A DNA stretch of 9,479 nucleotides from positions 1 to 9,479 of the forward strand of contig SXKQ01000039.1 of NCBI GenBank assembly GCA_005778045.1, given 5' to 3'. Below the pieces are notes generated by a model. The model searched no databases. It was not told the origin of the DNA and saw only the letters and a program-made list of their open reading frames with translations. Made by a program: the position numbers and the translations under genes. This DNA is from Planctomycetia bacterium. Its GTDB lineage: Bacteria > Planctomycetota > UBA1135 > GCA-002686595. Of this stretch, positions 6,187 to 9,479 are shown in pieces; within the stretch, counting starts at the first letter, position 1, and each line of letters opens with the position of its first letter.

Positions 6187-6978
6187 TCAGTCCGCAATGC
6201 GCGTGGCGATCTCGTCCCACAGGGCGCCGCGCGCGGTGAGCGAGCGAGCCGCCGCTTCGAGGGCGCGCATGTGAACGCTCTCGTCGCCCATGCAGTGCGA
6301 GCGGAAGAGCTTCGCTGCCATCGGGCCGTGTTCGTCGCCGTCGATCACGACGTGGCGGTCGAGGTACCACAGCAGCGTCTTGACGCGTGCGGCCTGCTGC
6401 GCGTCTCGCGAGAGGCCCTCGATCAGCGGCCGGAAGGTGGCCGGGATGATCTCCTCGCGGCCGAGGGTGAAGGCGGCGATGCGCTCGGGCAGGCTGGCCT
6501 CGCAGATCTCGAGCGTCGTGCGGGTGAACTCCTTGGAGGTCGCCGGCGCCTTCGCGCGCGACAGCGCCTCGCGCCAGGGCCGACCGTCCTCGAGATCGCG
6601 CTGGAAGCCGAGGATGCCACTTGCATCCGCGCCGCACTCGCGCATGGCGTCGATGTAGATCGCGTAGTGGCTCTGGAAGCGCCCGGCGGGGCCGAGGTCG
6701 CTTTCCTCGCCGACCGTGATCTCGTTGATCAGTCGCGCGGCGTCGACGTCGAGCTTGGGCAGCCACGGCCAAGCGGCGGGCGCAAGGTCGCGCTGGATCG
6801 ACTTCAGGAGCGACATGAAGTCCCACACGCACCACACATGGTGCTGCATGAAAACGCGGATGTGCTCGATCCGGCGGAATCGGCCGTGAAGCGGATGCTC
6901 GGCGAGCCCACGGGAAAGGCGGGAAACCACCGTGGCCTTGAGGGAGGTGTGGAGGCCGTTTTCAAGCAAGGTCGTCAT
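6187..6978 (-). CDS. DUF3050 family protein, possible heme-oxygenase-like metalloenzyme
   Basis: This 263-residue protein has no signal peptide and reads as mostly helical. It matches DUF3050: FMQHHVWCVWDFMSLLKSIQ (43-62), ARLINEITVGEESD (81-94), QSHYAIYIDAM (102-112), FTLGREEIIPATF (170-182), YLDRHVVIDGDEHGPMA (205-221) and a terminal LWDEI. Invariant-looking His47, Glu91/Glu92, His104, Glu175/Glu176, His209, Asp213 and His217 fall on separate predicted helices. This recalls heme-oxygenase-like di-iron proteins, but that is inference and the activity is unknown. The first ~28 residues before the family core are less conserved in appearance. No Shine-Dalgarno sequence stands before the ATG. 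It lies 97 bases downstream of the beta-oxidation gene on the same strand, so co-transcription is possible but not shown. It ends only 18 bases from the convergent exported-protein gene, with no terminator hairpin between them. Confidence 0.8.
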   Translation of the reverse strand: MTTLLENGLHTSLKATVVSRLSRGLAEHPLHGRFRRIEHIRVFMQHHVWCVWDFMSLLKSIQRDLAPAAWPWLPKLDVDAARLINEITVGEESDLGPAGRFQSHYAIYIDAMRECGADASGILGFQRDLEDGRPWREALSRAKAPATSKEFTRTTLEICEASLPERIAAFTLGREEIIPATFRPLIEGLSRDAQQAARVKTLLWYLDRHVVIDGDEHGPMAAKLFRSHCMGDESVHMRALEAAARSLTARGALWDEIATRIAD

Positions 6979-7076
6979 GTGTACGGGAAGGCTAAGCCGC
7001 GGCGGAGGATCGCGAAAGGCCCGCCCTCGCCCGATCGGCGCGCTTGCGGGTCGCCAAGTGAGCGAAACCGGCCGAA

Positions 7077-9257
7077 TCAGACGCGCGCGAGCTCGCGCAG
7101 GAATTCGCAGGCTTGGAAACGCTCGCGAGTTCCTTCCCGCGTGGCCACGTCCGGCAGTCTCGAGAGGACTGCGAGGCGCTCGACGACATCGCTCGCGCCC
7201 CGCGACCGCACGTAGCGCAGCGCACCGCCTTCGAACGGCGGGAAGCCCATGCCGAACACGGTTGCGAGGTCCAGCTCTGCCTCGCTCGCGACGACGCCCT
7301 CCTCGAGGCAGCGCGCAGCCTCCGCGATCAGGGCCAGCACGAGTCGATCGCGCACGTGCGAGTCATCGAGCGCCCGCGCGTTCGCCCGCACCCGCGCCAG
7401 CGCGGCCTGGTTGAGCGCGCCCTTGCGCGGGCGGCCAGACTTCGGATCGGGGGCATACAAGAAGAACCCCGCGCCGCTCTTCTTGCCCCGGTGGCCGGCG
7501 GCGACGAGCTCGCCCGCGAGCGGACTCGAGCGCATGCGCTCGCCGTAGGCCGCGTGCAGCGCTGCCGCTGCGTGGGACGCGATGTCGAGTCCGACCTCGT
7601 CGAGCAGCTCGAGCGGACCCATGGGCAGGCCGAAGTCGAGCGCTGCGCGCTCGATGCACTCGGCGGGGATGCCCTGCTCGAACAGCCGCACAGCCTCGTC
7701 GAGGTAGGGACCGAGCACGCGATTGACGAGAAAGCCCGCGACGTCGGCGACCACGACCGGCTTCTTTCCGAGAGCGAGCGCGAGCTTCGCCGCGCGCGCC
7801 ACGGTCTCCGCCGATGTGCGCTCGCCGCGCACGAGCTCCACGAGCGGCATGGCGTGCACCGGATTGAAGAAGTGCATCCCGATCACGCGCTCTGGGTTCG
7901 GCAGCCCCGCGGCGATCGCCGTCACGGAGAGCGAGGACGTGTTCGTGGCGAGGATCGTATCCGCGCGTGCCTGAGCAGCCACTTGCGCGAACACGGCGCG
8001 CTTCACTTCGAGCCTCTCGGCCACGGCCTCGAGTACGAGATCGACTCGCGCAAGGCCCGCGATGCTCGTCGAGGTCTCGAGTCGGTCAGCGGCCGCGCGC
8101 GCCTCGTGCGGCGCGAGAATGCGGCGCTGCCGAGCCTTCGCCACGCGCGCGAGATGCGCGGCTTGCGCGGTGTCGAGCGCGTCGCGCGAGAGGTCGCACA
8201 AGCGCACGGAGCCGACGCGCTCCGCGACGAGCCCGGCGATCGCGCCACCCATCACGCCGCCGCCGATCACGCCCACGCGCGCGATGGAGCGCGCCTCGGA
8301 GCCGTCGGCGAGTCGCGCGAGCTTCTTCGCGGTCTCGGAGCCGCGGAAGAGAGACATGAGGCTCTTGCACGTGTCGCTCGTCGCGAGCTCGCCTAGTGCG
8401 CGTGCCTCGCGTTCGAGGCCGCGCTCGAGCGACATCCCCGGAGCGCGCACGATGAGCTCGAGCGCGCGTTCGGGAGCCGGGTAGCGTCCCTTCGTCTGTG
8501 CACGCAGGTTGCGCCGTGCCGTCGACGTGATCACGGCCAGCGCGAGCGGATTGCGGTCGACGAGCCATGCCCGCGCGCCGCGCGCCATGCGCGGATCGCT
8601 TGCGCGGCCGAGCGCGACGTCGCTCGCGATGCGCAGCAGGTTCTCGGGCGCGCACAGCCGGTCGACAAGCCCGAGCTTCTGCGCCTCGCGCGGCGTGTAG
8701 AGCTTGCCCGAGAGGATCGCGGCTAATGCGGTCGGAACGCCGACGCGACGCGGCAGGCGCTGGCACCCGCCCCAGCCGGGCAGGATTCCAAGGCGCGTCT
8801 CCGGCAGGCCGATGCGCGAGCTCGAGTGGTCCGCGAACACGATGGCGTCGCAGGCGAGCGACAACTCGAAGGCACCGCCGGGCACCGGGCCGCCGACGGC
8901 CGCGATCTTGCGGAACGAGAGGCGCGCGACGCGCGCGAATAGCTCCTGTCCGAAGCGCGCGAGCGCGGTGGCGAGCTCGATGTCGACAAGCCCCGCGATG
9001 GCCTCGATGTCCGCGCCCGCGACGAATACGGTCGGTGAGCGACCGGTGATCACGAGCGCGCGCACGTCTCGCATGCGCTCGAGCTCGTCGAGCGCGAGCG
9101 CGAGGTCGCGCATCAGCGGCCGGTCGAACACGGGGAGGCGCCGGTGGGGTGGGTCGAGTCGTACGATGCCGAGGCCCGGCTCGGGACGCTCGATGCGCAC
9201 GCACGAGCCCACCGCGGGCTCGTTCTCGGGCGCAGGCATGTGCTCGAGCACGTTCAT
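7077..9257 (-). CDS. Bifunctional enoyl-CoA hydratase / 3-hydroxyacyl-CoA dehydrogenase (FadJ/FadB type)
   Basis: This 726-residue fusion catalyses hydration and NAD-dependent oxidation in fatty-acid beta-oxidation. The hydratase domain (~18-210) has VAGADIEAI (79-87) for the oxyanion hole and the two catalytic glutamates, Glu131 (GGAFELSLACD) and Glu153 (GLPETRLGILPGWGG). The dehydrogenase domain opens with the NAD motif GVIGGGVMGGAIA (329-341), then NTSSLS (439-444) and HFFNPVHAMPLVELV with His462 and Glu474. Its C-terminal all-helical part has GFLVNRVL, GPLELLDEVGLD and GKKSGAGFF, and ends with a second half-domain carrying GMGFPPFEGGALRYV (669-683). Length and order are those of FadJ/FadB. 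The ATG at 9257 overlaps the stop of the thiolase remnant (ATGA), so this was the second gene of a thiolase-hydratase/dehydrogenase operon. I leave the symbol blank because FadJ and FadB are not separable by eye. Confidence 0.95.
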   Translation of the reverse strand: MNVLEHMPAPENEPAVGSCVRIERPEPGLGIVRLDPPHRRLPVFDRPLMRDLALALDELERMRDVRALVITGRSPTVFVAGADIEAIAGLVDIELATALARFGQELFARVARLSFRKIAAVGGPVPGGAFELSLACDAIVFADHSSSRIGLPETRLGILPGWGGCQRLPRRVGVPTALAAILSGKLYTPREAQKLGLVDRLCAPENLLRIASDVALGRASDPRMARGARAWLVDRNPLALAVITSTARRNLRAQTKGRYPAPERALELIVRAPGMSLERGLEREARALGELATSDTCKSLMSLFRGSETAKKLARLADGSEARSIARVGVIGGGVMGGAIAGLVAERVGSVRLCDLSRDALDTAQAAHLARVAKARQRRILAPHEARAAADRLETSTSIAGLARVDLVLEAVAERLEVKRAVFAQVAAQARADTILATNTSSLSVTAIAAGLPNPERVIGMHFFNPVHAMPLVELVRGERTSAETVARAAKLALALGKKPVVVADVAGFLVNRVLGPYLDEAVRLFEQGIPAECIERAALDFGLPMGPLELLDEVGLDIASHAAAALHAAYGERMRSSPLAGELVAAGHRGKKSGAGFFLYAPDPKSGRPRKGALNQAALARVRANARALDDSHVRDRLVLALIAEAARCLEEGVVASEAELDLATVFGMGFPPFEGGALRYVRSRGASDVVERLAVLSRLPDVATREGTRERFQACEFLRELARV

Positions 9258-9367
9258 TGCACGCGCTCGAGAATCACGGCGCCGCCTTGGCCACCGCCGA
9301 TGCACAGGGTCGCGAGCCCGAGCTCCACGTCGCGCACTTTCATCTCGTGGGCCAGTGTCAAGAGGAG
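9254..9367 (-). pseudogene. C-terminal remnant of an acetyl-CoA acyltransferase (thiolase)
   Basis: Thirty-seven codons plus a stop encode a thiolase C-terminus: LLLTLAHEMK, then GLATLCIGGGQGGAVILER. The Cys of LCIGGGQG is the second catalytic cysteine, which acts as base in thiolases. Upstream of LLLTLAHEMK a thiolase should show GHPxGxSGxR. Here the frame instead reads IHRGMSPRHTSDARYLQ back to an in-frame TGA at 9419-9421, and no GHP motif appears in any of the three minus-strand frames. The gene is therefore cut at about 9368. Its stop overlaps the start of the hydratase/dehydrogenase gene, the normal order for a thiolase-led beta-oxidation operon. Insertion of a mobile element, a deletion or an assembly join would all look like this. 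Confidence 0.75.
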
Positions 9368-9479
9368 CTGGAGGTATCGCGCGTCAGATGTATGTCGGGG
9401 GCTCATTCCTCGGTGGATTCATTCAGCATCATCGCCACCGAATTGCGCCAGTTGCCAAGCTTGTCGATGTAGTTCCAAC
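9368..9479. other. Compositionally distinct segment joined to the broken thiolase
   Basis: By hand count this stretch is about 54% G+C, against about 66% for the 114 bases just before it. It begins exactly where thiolase similarity stops. It holds the end of an unrelated reading frame and a 35-base non-coding tail (9368-9402). That layout fits the terminal end of an insertion sequence, but the other end, a terminal inverted repeat and a target duplication cannot be seen here. Confidence 0.45.
9403..9479 (-). CDS. C-terminal fragment of an unidentified protein, possibly a transposase
   Basis: The minus-strand frame reads WNYIDKLGNWRNSVAMMLNE followed by STEE and a TGA at 9403-9405. Its amino-acid mix, with two Trp, Tyr, several Asn and Lys and an acidic tail, looks like real protein and is less Arg/Ala-biased than the neighbouring genes. 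The start lies beyond the window. I do not recognise the family. A transposase is suggested only by its position: it ends 36 bases from the point where the thiolase gene is interrupted. It could equally be an ordinary gene brought next to the thiolase by a rearrangement. Confidence 0.4.
   Translation of the reverse strand, partial: WNYIDKLGNWRNSVAMMLNESTEE

Noticed and set aside
7113..8396. Long plus-strand open frame opposite the beta-oxidation gene.
   Set aside because: The minus-strand frame carries all hydratase and dehydrogenase motifs. The plus-strand product is Arg/His/Glu-rich with no recognisable domain.
9258..9305. N-terminal extension of the hydratase/dehydrogenase (starting MHRRWPRRRRDS).
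   Set aside because: These codons lie over the thiolase C-terminus in another frame and are Arg-rich noise. The ATG at 9257, overlapping the thiolase stop, fits the operon and gives a family-like N-terminus.

Overview
The window is a GC-rich bacterial segment, roughly two-thirds or more G+C by eye. It is densely packed, with short spacers and several stop/start overlaps. The lineage cannot be fixed from the sequence alone. The C-terminal module of the exported protein at 4642-6168 resembles a domain I associate with Planctomycetota secreted proteins, but a high-GC Myxococcota or related lineage is also possible. Nothing suggests a phage, plasmid or CRISPR context. The last ~110 bases are the exception and look like foreign DNA.

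Layout, left to right. (1) 1-1148, plus strand: the end of a biotin carboxylase subunit, translationally coupled to a separate biotin carrier subunit. Together they form an acyl-CoA carboxylase of the propionyl-/acetyl-CoA type. A strong hairpin lies between them and the next, convergent gene. (2) 1221-2531, minus: a 12-TM amino-acid permease of the APC superfamily. (3) 2716-4502, plus: a two-gene lysine/diaminopimelate unit, an M20 metallopeptidase of DapE/ArgE type overlapping dapD, followed by a hairpin plus T-run terminator. (4) 4642-6168, plus: an exported DUF1028 protein with an Ig-like domain and a C-terminal beta domain, preceded by an AT-rich promoter-like patch. (5) 6187-6978, minus: a DUF3050 protein. 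(6) 7077-9257, minus: a fused enoyl-CoA hydratase/3-hydroxyacyl-CoA dehydrogenase of FadJ/FadB type. It overlaps the last 37 codons of a thiolase whose remainder is missing. (7) 9368-9479: about 54% G+C sequence carrying the C-terminus of an unidentified protein, abutting the broken thiolase.

Functionally, the carboxylase at the left and the beta-oxidation pair at the right both handle acyl-CoA esters. The dapE-dapD pair serves lysine and peptidoglycan precursor synthesis. The other genes are not obviously linked to these pathways. The points most worth a second look are three: the exported DUF1028 protein, whose predicted signal-peptide cut would expose a Thr that could act as an N-terminal nucleophile; the thiolase junction near 9368; and the DUF3050 protein, whose conserved His/Glu/Asp pattern suggests a metal site.
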